Part shown: piece by piece, positions 8,166 through 16,109 of the stretch
Numbering within the stretch: position 1 is the stretch's first letter
Layout: the number at the start of each line of letters is the position of its first letter
Origin: Chrysochromulina tobinii
Lineage: Eukaryota > Haptophyta > Prymnesiales > Chrysochromulinaceae
Reading direction: 5' to 3'
NCBI GenBank assembly: GCA_001275005.1
Contig: JWZX01002729.1
Coordinates: 1 to 22,930, forward strand
DNA: 22,930 nucleotides
The notes under the pieces: generated by a model
Databases searched by the model: none
Seen by the model: the letters and a program-made list of their open reading frames with translations, nothing else
Told to the model about the DNA's origin: nothing
Translations under genes and position numbers: made by a program

Positions 8166-9386
8166 ATGTGCCGAACAACAGGGATCGGCAAGCGTGCAAC
8201 GGCGATCGTCGTCGGCGCCGGTCCGAGCGGTATCGCCGCGGTCGGTGCGCTCGTTGCACGCCGACAGCGCGTTGTGTGGGTCGACCCGAACTTCACCGTC
8301 GGCGCGCTCGCTCGGTACAAAGCCGTGCCCGCAAACACCAAGGTCGATGTACTTTTACCGGGCTTCGTGGCCGGCTTTCTGCCGCAGGGGCTGCCGAGCG
8401 CGGCGGCCGAGCGCGCGCTCACGCGCATGCAAGTCGAAGCGACGACGCTGCACGCCAACCCCGACCCTTGCGAACTCGGCTGGACGACTCTCGGCTCTTG
8501 CCAGGAGCTGATGCAGACGATGACGGCCGCGCTGCTCAGCGAGCCCGGGGTCAGCGCGTGCCGCGGCCGTGCCATCGGGCTCGAGCGCCAGGTGGACGGC
8601 ACGTGGAGCGTTCAGCTCGCGGGCTCCCCCGGCATCGGCGTCGACGCGCGCGACCTGCGAGCACCGAGCGTCGTGCTCGCGCCGGGCGGCGCACCAAACC
8701 CGGTGCCTCCGCAGCTTCGTCTGAGCGCCTGGGCCTCGGGCGCGCGACGGCCGCGAGTGCTCCATCTGGAGCAGGCGCTCCAGTTTGAGCGGCTGCCGAC
8801 CCTCCTCGGCGGCGCACGCACCGTGGGCGTCGTTGGCGGCGGCCACTCCGGGGTGGTGCTCTCTCAGCGATTGCACGAACACCTCGGGCGTCGTGTGTTA
8901 CTCTTCGTGCGCTCGCCGCTGCGGCTGGCCTGCTGGGACGCGCATGCGGGCGCGTACGGCGCGTGGGCGTTTCGAGGCCTCAAAGGGGCCGCCGCAGACT
9001 ATGCCTTGCGCCATGGGCTGGTGGGCCTCACACCCCCAGGCGGCGTGGTTGCGCCTGGTCTGGAGCTCCATCACTCGAGCGCCCTTTCGACGAGCGCTGC
9101 CGTGAGCGCGGACCTCGACGCGGTGGTCTTCTGCCTCGGGTACACGCGCGCCCCCCTGCCGCTGCTCACGCACTCGGGCGGCCGCCCGCTGGGCACCATC
9201 GGCCGACACGGCGCTCCTGGTGGCGCCTTGTTTTCGCTGAGTGGTGAGCCGATCCGCGGTCTGTTTGGGATCGGGTTGGCGTTCTCGGACGACGAGTACA
9301 CGTCTGGCGAGGCGTACGGTGAGGTGGGCTTCTTCCCTTTCGCGGCGAGGGCGGCCGAGATTGCGCAGGCGGTTGCGGCAAAATAG
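8166..9386 (+). CDS. FAD/NAD(P)-binding oxidoreductase
   Basis: Encodes 406 residues with no visible intron. The frame is open further upstream (to a GTG at 7932), but 8166 is the first ATG and lies just before the fold begins. Residues ~11-40 form a Rossmann dinucleotide site (IVVGAGPSGIAAVGAL, ending in the acidic WVD), typical of FAD binding. A second one at ~218-250 (VGVVGGGHSGVVLSQRL) is the expected NAD(P)H site. The C-terminal GIGLAFSDDEY and the glycines after it resemble the FAD-contacting end of flavin monooxygenase or pyridine-nucleotide oxidoreductase proteins. The substrate cannot be inferred and no CxxxxC redox disulphide is seen, which argues against a thioredoxin- or glutathione-reductase type enzyme. 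It is divergently arranged with the Myb gene. Confidence 0.85.
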   Translation: MCRTTGIGKRATAIVVGAGPSGIAAVGALVARRQRVVWVDPNFTVGALARYKAVPANTKVDVLLPGFVAGFLPQGLPSAAAERALTRMQVEATTLHANPDPCELGWTTLGSCQELMQTMTAALLSEPGVSACRGRAIGLERQVDGTWSVQLAGSPGIGVDARDLRAPSVVLAPGGAPNPVPPQLRLSAWASGARRPRVLHLEQALQFERLPTLLGGARTVGVVGGGHSGVVLSQRLHEHLGRRVLLFVRSPLRLACWDAHAGAYGAWAFRGLKGAAADYALRHGLVGLTPPGGVVAPGLELHHSSALSTSAAVSADLDAVVFCLGYTRAPLPLLTHSGGRPLGTIGRHGAPGGALFSLSGEPIRGLFGIGLAFSDDEYTSGEAYGEVGFFPFAARAAEIAQAVAAK

Positions 9387-9639
9387 GTGGCAGCGGGGGA
9401 GGCGGGGCGCGTCCACCCTCTAGTACAGTAGTACTAGTAGCAGTGTAACGAGAAACGTCCTCGCGAGAACCGACGTCTGAACACGACAGATTCAAGCGAG
9501 GACGCTCCGAAAGTTGCTTGAGTGGGAACTACACACGCTGCGCGCTCTCGACACACCTCTCAGAAGTCAGCACTGTGAATGAAGGGACCGCGACGAAACT
9601 GACCACTGACTTTTAAGGGAGGCCGTTTCACGACTTGTA
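9387..9639 (+). other. Intergenic spacer with small hairpin after oxidoreductase gene
   Basis: This is a 253-base gap between two plus-strand genes. At 9420-9437, CTAGTAC and GTACTAG form a perfect 7-bp stem with a 4-base AGTA loop, 34 bases after the stop codon. It lies where a 3' UTR structure would be. The rest shows nothing recognisable. Confidence 0.5.
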
Positions 9640-12600
9640 ATGTCGGATGCCTTGGCCAAGCTACGCAAGGCCGGCAAGACCTTTGCCGCGCAGGCGCGCA
9701 TGCAAGGCCGAGTCGAAGACAAAAACGCGTACCTCAAGTCTCTCGGCGGGCAAGCCGCAGGCGTCATGCCTTCGCCGAAGGCGGCCATGATGTTGCAGGC
9801 GGCCGTGCGCAGGTGGGTGATCAGAAGGCGCCGCGCGCGGAACATCCAGTCGCGCGAGGCCGCGCGCCGCACGAAGCAACGACATGCCGCGCTCTCGTCC
9901 GAGCCCGTTGAATACATGGAGACGGAGCTCTTCAAGAAGCTCGAGCACCACTCGGAGGACGCGGTTCACACCTCCATCAACAACCTGCCCGCCATCAAGA
10001 AGACGCCTGTCATGCACCGGCTCGCGGCCAACGTGCAGAAGCTGATGCACTGCTTTGCGTGCCTCTCGCGCGTCAACTCCGCCGCCACCGAGGGCGGCGT
10101 GCGGGACGAGATGGCGCTCGCGATGTGTGAGCTCTTTGGCAGTCCCGGCAGCTTCTGCGATGTGTACCAGGTCGAGATGCTCGACGAGGACGCGTACCTT
10201 CGCATCAACGCCAAGGTGTTCATGCCCGCGCGCTTCCACGGGCTCTTCTCGCGGATGAAGGCCACAGCTGGCGGCCAGCTGCCCGTCGTCTCCCTGCGCG
10301 ACGTGGCCGGCTCCGATAAGGAAATCGGGCAGCTGTCGGTCCTAGAGTGGTACGAGGCCCGAGACGGCTTCAAAGAGCTGCTGGTGACGAAGGAGGAGAC
10401 GGAGACGGTCGCGGCGCGCCTGAACGAGCGTGGGCTCAAGCCGACGCGCAAGCCGTGGGCTGTCCGCGAGTATGGCCACGCGATGCTCGTGCCCGTGCTG
10501 AAGACGGACGACGACGGGCGCAGCGGCCTCGTCGCGCTCATGCAAGTGATTCGTGCTGCCGACGAGGCCCCCTTCAACGCGGACGATGAGTACCTAGCTG
10601 CGACGCTCGCGGTGCAGTTCGCGCACTGCCTGCGCCGCGCGCGGCTGCTCGCAGGAGCTCACGAGCAGATCGATCAGATGCGCAAGCTCCACTCGTGGGG
10701 CAGGCAGAAGCTTGACAGGCCTGAGCACTTGTCAAGCTTGCGTCCTCCCTCTTTCCGTGTGACGATGTCGCCATGTTCCAGCTGCGCTCGAAACAAACCG
10801 AGGGCCAGGCAACAGACCTTGGCGCGAGCAGCGCCAAGGGCGGCAAGAGCAGTCAGCTCGATGTCGTCTTCAGGGCGCATAGCACCCCCGCGGATTCGGT
10901 GGCAGGCTGCGAGTCCCTCTGCTTTTCAGGCCAGTCGCTCGTCGTGTGCCAGGGCGCGAACAACCCCAAGGCCTTCGAGAGCCTGCTCGGCTTCCTGCGC
11001 CGCCCCGTTGCCGCTGTGCACCGCTCGATGCTCTGCGTGCCCGCGCTCGTGCATCGACAAGTCCTCGGGCTCGGGCGGCAGACAGAGAATCCAGACGAGC
11101 CACCAACGATCCCCGTGCTCATACAGGTGATGGCCTCTCTGATGACCTCTGATGACCTCTGATGACCTCTGATTGCCTCGAATGACCTCTGATCCCCGTG
11201 CTCGTGCAGTGGGCGAATAAGCAAGGACGGCCGTTTGGGCGCCATGACTTGCATGTCGCCTCCGCGATGACGGATGTGCTCGGGCGGATCGCGTCGGATC
11301 GTACCATTCATGGCGCCATCGAGTTGTTGCAGGTGCGTGCCGCGGATGGCCGCGGATGGCCTCGGAGTGCCGTTGGATAGCTTCCGAGTGCTGCCACTTG
11401 AGTGTCTATGAGTGCCTCGGATGGACTCGGAGTGCCACTTGAGTTTCTATGAGTTCCTCGGATGGCCTCTCAGAGTGCCACTGAGTGCTTCGGATCGACG
11501 CGGTGTGCGGCAGGAGCGTTTCGCGGTTGGCGACCAGCGGCGTAATGCTCTGATGCAGAGCGCGCGCATGCTCGCCAGCCGGATGGAGATGGAGGAGCTC
11601 TTCACAGCTGTGATGAGCCATGCGAAGGACCTGATGGAGGTCGATCGATCGTCGCTCTTCATGGTCGACCGGAATGCGGGCACCCTGTATACGATCGTAG
11701 CCGACGGCGCAGCGCCCATCGTCATCCCGAAGGATAAGGGCCTCGCTGGTGCCGCCCTCAAGCTGCGAAAGGTCGTCACCGTGGCCGACGCGTACCTGGA
11801 CCCTCGGTTCAACCGTGAGTTCGACATTCGGTCGGGCTACCGCACAAAGCAGGTGGCGGCGCCACTTGATTGCCTCTTGATGGTCTCTTGATTGCCTATC
11901 GATGGCTTTTCGAATTGCTTGATGGTTGTCTTTGATGAGCGCTGATTGCTTTTGATTGCAGGTGCTCTGCTACCCAATCACCAACTCGCGTGATGACGTC
12001 ATCGCCGTCATCATGCTCATCAACAAGAAGAACGAGCTACCGTTCAACCGGTCCGACGAGGAGCTGATTGCGGCTTTCTGCGCGCAGCTCGCGGTCTCCA
12101 TCGAGAACGTGAGCGCTATTGATTGCCATCGATTGCCATCGATTGCCATCGACGATGGTCTCCATCGAGAACGTGAGCGCCATCGATGAGATCTCTGATG
12201 GTCTCAGATTACCGTGTAGTTCGTCATAGATTTGCCATGGAGTGCCATTGAGTGCCATTGAGTGCCATGGATTGCCATGGAGTGCCATGGAGTGCCATTG
12301 ATTGCCGTGGCTTGCCATTGATTGCTATTGATTGCCGTGGATCGCCCCGCTCGCAGATGAGCACCGTCGACGAGATGAACAAGTCGTCCGTCCTCGCCGA
12401 GAAGCAGAAGAAGCGCATGATGCGCTTCCTCGAGGTCGTCAATGTACTCGTCAAGGGGCTTCCCGCGCACGAGGTCTGTGCCCATTCACAGCGCGCCGCG
12501 ATGGAGTGCACCGACTCGACGGGTGCCGCCGTCTTCATCTGCCGAGACGAGCGGGCGAAGGACGTCCTTCCGCCTGGCAAGGTGGATCTCGATGCGTTCC

Positions 12601-14443
12601 TGTGCGACGAGAAGAAGCCGGGCGCGGACAAGGAGGGCGGCGGCGATCGGGGCCTTAGGCGCCAGTCATCGATGAGCGCCGTGGTGGAAGGCGGCGATCG
12701 GGGCCTTAGGCGCCAGTCATCGATGAGCGCCGTGGTGGACGAATCTGTCGCGATCGAGATCGAAGCACTGCGGAATGACGCGTACACACAGCAGGCGCAG
12801 CTGCAGGCGTCGTCGTCGTACGGGGTGGTGAAGGAGGCGGAGCTCGTGCAGGTGATGGCCACTGATGGCGAATGATGCTGATGGTCTCCGATTGCCATGA
12901 AGTGCCTTTGAGTGCCACGGATGCTTTGGATGGCCGTGCAGGTGGCGCCGGACAGCTCACAAGAGAGTCGCAAGGCGTCGTGCGCTTCGCTCGGGCGGCG
13001 TTCAACGCGGGCATCACCCTCGAAGAGGTCATTGACGAGAACGATCGCGGCCTTGATGAAGCGCTGATGGCGCAATTCGGCATCCATCCCAAGATGGTGC
13101 GGTGCATGGCGACGCCCATCGTGGCTAACGGCGATACGCAGGAGCTGCGCGGCGTGCTGGTCGTGTGGGGTGCGCCAGCCGGATACGGACCGAGCGACAC
13201 ACAGATCCTCAAGACGCTCGCCGTGCTCTGCAACCATCTGCTCACGACGGCGCGGCGCGGCGCGGCGGAGCGCAAGGTGTCCGGGATGATCGCCGAGGAG
13301 GTACGAATGCTGCGCGGCCAGCGCGAGTCGATGGCGCGCGTGGCGAGGCAGGTGTGCGCCTCGGCGCCCGTGATGCTGCACAAGGTGGCGCATCAGCTGG
13401 CCGAATGCCTCAATTGCGCGTCCGTGACACTGTGGCTCGTCGAGACGACGCCCACGAAGCAGCTGCTCGTGACGCACCTGGACCCGAAGCGCGAGCGCGA
13501 CGAGGAGGAGGACGAGAATTCGTATGAGGACGGCACGGTGGCGACCAACGGCTACGCACGCGCGGTGGGCGACGTCGTCTCCATCCCGCTCGGTGCCCAA
13601 GGGATCGTCGGCGCCGTCTTGGGCACCGCCAAGCCGCTCAACATTGGGGATGCGCACATCCACCACGCGTACAAGGCGGAGGTGGACGAGGCGGTGCAGA
13701 AGCTCGAGCCCGGGCACACGGCGCTGATGGCCGTGCCGCTCTGCGACTACCACGGGCGCGTGATGGGCGTGCTGCAGGCGAGCGGCAAGCTTGATACCCC
13801 CTCTGATGGCGTCGAGGTCGACAATCTCGACTTCCTGCTCGAGGAGTATCAGAAGAAGGTTGAGACGCCCACATTTACGGAGGGGGACTTTGAGTTCCTC
13901 ATCTTCCTCGCTGATCGGATGGGCAACCAGCTGCAGTACCTCGACCTCTCGGGCCACTCCGCCTCGGATATTGTCCAGCAGCAGAACTTGAGCGCTGACT
14001 TGCAGGCCCAGGCGGAGAAGCAGCTGCAGACGCTGCTCGACAACCGGCGTCAGCTAGCCTCGCTCGGGCACGACTTGTATGCAGCTGCACTGCCGCACTC
14101 GGCGCCCTCAGGTTATGCCTCGTATGGCGCGAGCGGCGCCTTCGGGGGCAAGCTCAAGCCATCCTCTCTGGCGCCGCCCTCGATCGCGCTGCCTACGCCC
14201 GCGCCGCTCCCCTCTGCCAGCCTTCAACGGGTGCCCAGCAAGGCGACCATTGGCTTTCCCGCGAAGAAGAAGAAGGTGGGCGGACGGCTCGACCCTCTGC
14301 CAGACGGGACGCTCGGGGACCAGTTGGACGCGATGAGGGCGCGCGTGGGCGGCACGCGTTCCTCGGCGGCACTGCTCCCAGAGGTACTCGACACGCCCGA
14401 TGCCGTCTGGGATGACCTGTGCAGAGCGCTGCGCGAGCTGTAG
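9640..14443 (+). CDS. IQ-motif, multi-GAF cyclic-nucleotide-sensor-like protein, seven exons
   Basis: Proposed exons: 9640-10694, 10832-11126, 11210-11332, 11514-11852, 11962-12108, 12357-12851 and 12956-14443, giving about 1313 residues. All junctions except the first are in phase with clear GT-AG ends. Residues ~48-68 (AAMMLQAAVRRWVIRRRR) form an IQ-type calmodulin-binding motif. About five GAF modules follow: exon 1, exons 2-3 (divergent), exons 4-5, exons 6-7, and mid exon 7. The third has an intact NKFDE motif (NK-x5-F-x3-DE at 12022-12060), a hallmark of cyclic-nucleotide-binding GAF domains of phosphodiesterases and cyclases. No phosphodiesterase, cyclase or kinase catalytic domain is visible. 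Exon 6 has a duplicated LRRQSS site. The C-terminus is Ala/Pro/Ser-rich with a KKKK patch. A cytosolic cNMP- and calcium-responsive scaffold is inferred. Confidence 0.82.
10695..10831 (+). other. GAF-gene intron 1, boundaries uncertain
   Basis: The donor GTGGGG at 10695 paired with CAG ending at 10831 keeps the frame (LHS joined to AKGGKSSQLD). GAG ending at 10828 would also keep frame, a GAGCAG tandem acceptor. The better-looking acceptor ends at 10781, after a pyrimidine-rich stretch, but is out of phase with this donor. The interior holds a perfect 10-bp inverted repeat (10708-10717 with 10730-10739, 12-base loop). Confidence 0.5.
11127..11209 (+). other. GAF-gene intron 2, TGATGACCTC array with flanking direct repeat
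   Basis: An 83-base phase-0 GT-AG intron. The interior is nearly all 10-base units (TGATGACCTC, TGATTGCCTC, GAATGACCTC). The exon end at 11108-11126 (GATCCCCGTGCTCATACAG) is copied with two mismatches at the intron end, 11191-11209 (GATCCCCGTGCTCGTGCAG). Joining IPVLIQ to WANKQGRPFG continues a GAF fold. Confidence 0.92.
11333..11513 (+). other. GAF-gene intron 3, degenerate repeat intron
   Basis: Phase-0, GTGCGT...GCGGCAG, joining IELLQ to ERFAVGDQRR. The interior is made of degenerate GGATGGCCTC and GAGTGCCACT words. A longer unit of about 41 bases starting CCACTTGAGT recurs at about 11395 and 11436. Confidence 0.88.
11853..11961 (+). other. GAF-gene intron 4
   Basis: Phase-0, GTGGCG...ATTGCAG, joining YRTKQ to VLCYPITNSR inside the NKFDE-bearing GAF domain. 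The interior contains spaced TTGATTGCCT, TTGATGGTCT and TTGATTGCTT units, an eroded form of the same repeat family. Confidence 0.92.
12093..12180 (+). repeat. 24-base direct repeat duplicating a splice donor
   Basis: 12093-12116 and 12157-12180 are identical and 64 bases apart. Each starts GGTCTCCATC and includes GAGAAC followed by the donor GTGAGCGC. The second copy lies wholly inside intron 5. Using it as donor would add 64 bases and shift the frame. Confidence 0.95.
12109..12356 (+). other. GAF-gene intron 5, two decamer arrays and a copied donor site
   Basis: Phase-0, GTGAGC...CTCGCAG, joining VSIEN to MSTVDEMNK. Array 1 (12121-12150) is three exact GATTGCCATC units. Array 2 (12240-12340) is ten units in strict 10-base register (GAGTGCCATT, GATTGCCATG and similar). 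Between them lies a 24-base copy of the exon-5 end plus donor. Confidence 0.92.
12240..12340 (+). repeat. Decamer array in GAF-gene intron 5
   Basis: Ten consecutive units keep exact 10-base spacing; the consensus is GAKTGCCATK. It matches the general shape of the TGATGGCCTC arrays in other introns of this window. Confidence 0.95.
12639..12740 (+). repeat. 51-base in-frame tandem duplication carrying LRRQSS
   Basis: 12639-12689 and 12690-12740 differ only at the last base. Each encodes 17 residues, GGDRGLRRQSSMSAVV followed by E or D. RRQS fits the PKA/PKG consensus R-R-x-S and resembles the model PKA substrate LRRASLG. It lies in a linker between GAF modules, at residues about 748-782. Confidence 0.95.
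12852..12955 (+). other. GAF-gene intron 6 with two close acceptors
   Basis: The donor is GTGATG after ELVQ. The CAG ending at 12955 is in phase (ELVQ joined to LTRESQGVVRF). Another CAG ends at 12941 but shifts the frame. The interior contains CTGATGGCGA, CTGATGGTCT and GAGTGCCACG words of the shared repeat family. Confidence 0.85.
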
Positions 14444-14827
14444 AGCGCCGGGTCGCCGTACAACTGATAGAAGGACCGACTAGTAATCTGATGCATACGA
14501 TATCTGTCTTTCGTGGTCGTTAGAGAGGAATGTACTCAATTATACGTGATCAGCCACCGGCCACCGCACGTAGGTCGGAAAAGGTCGCCCGACACTTAGT
14601 TCATCGAGTTGGAAGTTGGATCGCTTGGGGCCCGCTTGCTGTGTTGCTGACGTGGTGACTGTTCGGTTGGATGCCGCCCGATAGCGTCTCGAGCTGACCT
14701 TCACACGCGCGCCGGCGCACGTCATTCACCGAGGGGTGCGGAGCCAGACGGGGGGGTGCTGGCACGTTGTTCTGAGAACCGACTTGACTTGACTCGGTTT
14801 GGTGCTTGGAAAGTACCGGAACCGGAC
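14444..14827 (+). other. Intergenic spacer, GAF gene to glutaredoxin gene
   Basis: 384 bases with mixed composition. I find no convincing open frame starting with ATG, RNA gene or repeat apart from short direct copies (CACCGGCCACCG, CTTGACTTGACT). It should contain the GAF-gene 3' UTR and the glutaredoxin promoter. Confidence 0.5.
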
Positions 14828-15619
14828 ATGGTGTTGGCGACATTGCTGGTGGCCGCTTCGGCTCTGCACGTAATCCCTCGGCTCCCGAAAACACGGATCG
14901 CCGGCCCAATCCGCTGCTCAGAATCTGCCACGTCAAGCAACGCTGCTGTGGCGGAGGCGCTGATGAAGGTGATTTCAGACTCTCCTTGCGTCGTATTCTC
15001 AAGAACGACGTGCCCATACTGCTTGCAGACCAAAGAGTGCTTGGATCGCGTAGGTGCAACGTACCGTGTCGTGGAGCTGGATGCTGACCCACAAGGTCCC
15101 GCCATGGGCAAGGAGCTTGCGAGCTTGACCGGGAGGACGTCGGTGCCGGCAGTCTTCATCGGCGGCAAATTTGCAGGTGGTGCCAACGATGGTGGCCTCG
15201 GCGGCGTGCTCACCCTGCAACGCGAGGGTGCGCTGGAGCCGCTGCTCGTGGAGAGCGGCGCGCTCGATCTGAGCGGTCAATTGAGCGATCCGGTTGCCCA
15301 GCTCTTCTCAAGTCTGTTCCAGGGCGGCAGTGGCAAACGCATCGCGTGGGGCGTGCTGCAGCAAGACGTGGATCCGGCGGCAGTGCCGGACGCCGATGAG
15401 CGCGCGCGCCGGCGAGAGGTGGCGGCGAGCAGTCTGACCAACATCGACGCCGCGGAGCGCCAGCGGCGGCAGCTCGCAGGCACGGCGATGAGCGTCGCGA
15501 CGGGGGCCCTCGCAGTGAGTCTCCTCGCGGCACACGCGGCGCCGCTGACACGCGTCGCCATAGCACCACCGCTCTTCCTCGCGTACGGGTACCTCGCATC
15601 GGCGCGGGAGGGCCTCTGA
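14828..15619 (+). CDS. CPYC glutaredoxin with signal peptide and membrane tail
   Basis: Encodes 263 residues to the TGA at 15617. The open frame extends upstream only to a GTG, so 14828 (MVLATLLVAASALHV) is the likely start. That N-terminus is a hydrophobic signal segment followed by a basic stretch, as in secretory or secondary-plastid targeting. The glutaredoxin domain spans roughly residues 45-120: CPYC active site at 62-65, the cis-proline segment TSVPAVFIGG, and GGANDG for glutathione contact. Members reduce protein disulphides or mixed glutathione disulphides. A C-terminal extension of more than 100 residues has a hydrophobic segment (VATGALAVSLLAAH) and PPLFLAYGYL, not part of a standard glutaredoxin (~100 residues), so membrane anchoring is inferred. 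Coding-like sequence continues past the TGA to a TAA at 15788. Confidence 0.85.
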   Translation: MVLATLLVAASALHVIPRLPKTRIAGPIRCSESATSSNAAVAEALMKVISDSPCVVFSRTTCPYCLQTKECLDRVGATYRVVELDADPQGPAMGKELASLTGRTSVPAVFIGGKFAGGANDGGLGGVLTLQREGALEPLLVESGALDLSGQLSDPVAQLFSSLFQGGSGKRIAWGVLQQDVDPAAVPDADERARRREVAASSLTNIDAAERQRRQLAGTAMSVATGALAVSLLAAHAAPLTRVAIAPPLFLAYGYLASAREGL

Positions 15620-15790
15620 AATATCGGGCAGGGTGGCGTCTGGGACGTGGACGGCTCCGGCCTGCAGCGGATCGAGGATCCAGTCCTCGCAACCCGACTG
15701 CGGACCAAGGTGAACACGTTCAACGCGCGCTCGATTGGTGTCGTCGCCATCGCCACCCTGCTCTATGTCGCCGTGCCCGAGCTTTTGTAA
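15617..15790 (+). other. In-frame TGA followed by a 56-codon coding-like extension
   Basis: Beyond TGA (15617-15619) the same frame runs 56 sense codons to TAA (15788-15790), reading NIGQGGVWDVDGSGLQRIED, then further residues, and a final hydrophobic helix SIGVVAIATLLYVAVPELL. Codons end mostly in G or C, as in the genes here. GT-AG pairs that remove the TGA in phase would also delete the hydrophobic VAIAPPLFLAYG part. Selenocysteine, readthrough, a loss-of-stretch mutation or a sequencing error all remain open. Confidence 0.55.
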
Positions 15791-16109
15791 GGAGAGGCTG
15801 TAGAAGAGTAAGAGAGGGAGACACATGAGCTCCCGCTCGCATGCGGCTCGCCCGGCCCTCGACGTGATGGCACGTGCCTCCCTCTCGGCACTTCCGGGAA
15901 GGCACGACTGCTTGAGAAGGATCGGTCGGCGTGTTCGCAACCCCGTGGGGATCCCAGCTGGGGGGCTCCGTGATCCCAAGTACGCAACTGTCTAAAAGTT
16001 GACGTTGCATGCACACACGGGTTCTGTTTCTTCTCTGAAACCGAAAAAAACGATCAAGTACATCAAGAAAAAAGTAAAAACAGCAGTCCGTCCAGCACTC
16101 GTATCGCAG
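15791..16109 (+). other. Intergenic spacer, glutaredoxin gene to EF-hand gene
   Basis: 319 bases. It contains the 10-base palindrome GGCACGTGCC at 15869-15878 and, close to the EF-hand start, an unusually A-rich leader (about 16038-16085) for this GC-rich DNA. The frame upstream of 16110 is open but begins at TTG, so I treat it as 5' UTR. Confidence 0.5.
15869..15878. promoter_or_regulatory. Palindromic G-box-like site
   Basis: GGCACGTGCC is a perfect palindrome with core CACGTG, the G-box/E-box bound by bHLH and bZIP dimers in plants and fungi. It is about 230 bases upstream of the EF-hand ATG. Use as a promoter element is inference; it also sits in a larger GC-rich foldback. Confidence 0.25.

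Noticed and set aside
12224-13957. 577-codon open frame on the minus strand opposite the GAF gene
   Set aside because: It crosses GAF-gene exons 6-7 and introns in antisense, shows no domain, and its length is explained by the strong G/C third-base bias of the real gene.
15554-15631. A 78-base GT-AG intron that would remove the in-frame TGA
   Set aside because: It is in phase, but the donor (GTCGCC) is poor and it would delete the hydrophobic VAIAPPLFLAYGYL segment, which looks coding; it remains possible but not preferred.
15860-15915. SECIS-like hairpin downstream of the in-frame TGA
   Set aside because: A stem can be drawn with GTGA on one side and GA on the other, but the apical loop lacks the expected unpaired AA, so I do not call it a SECIS element.
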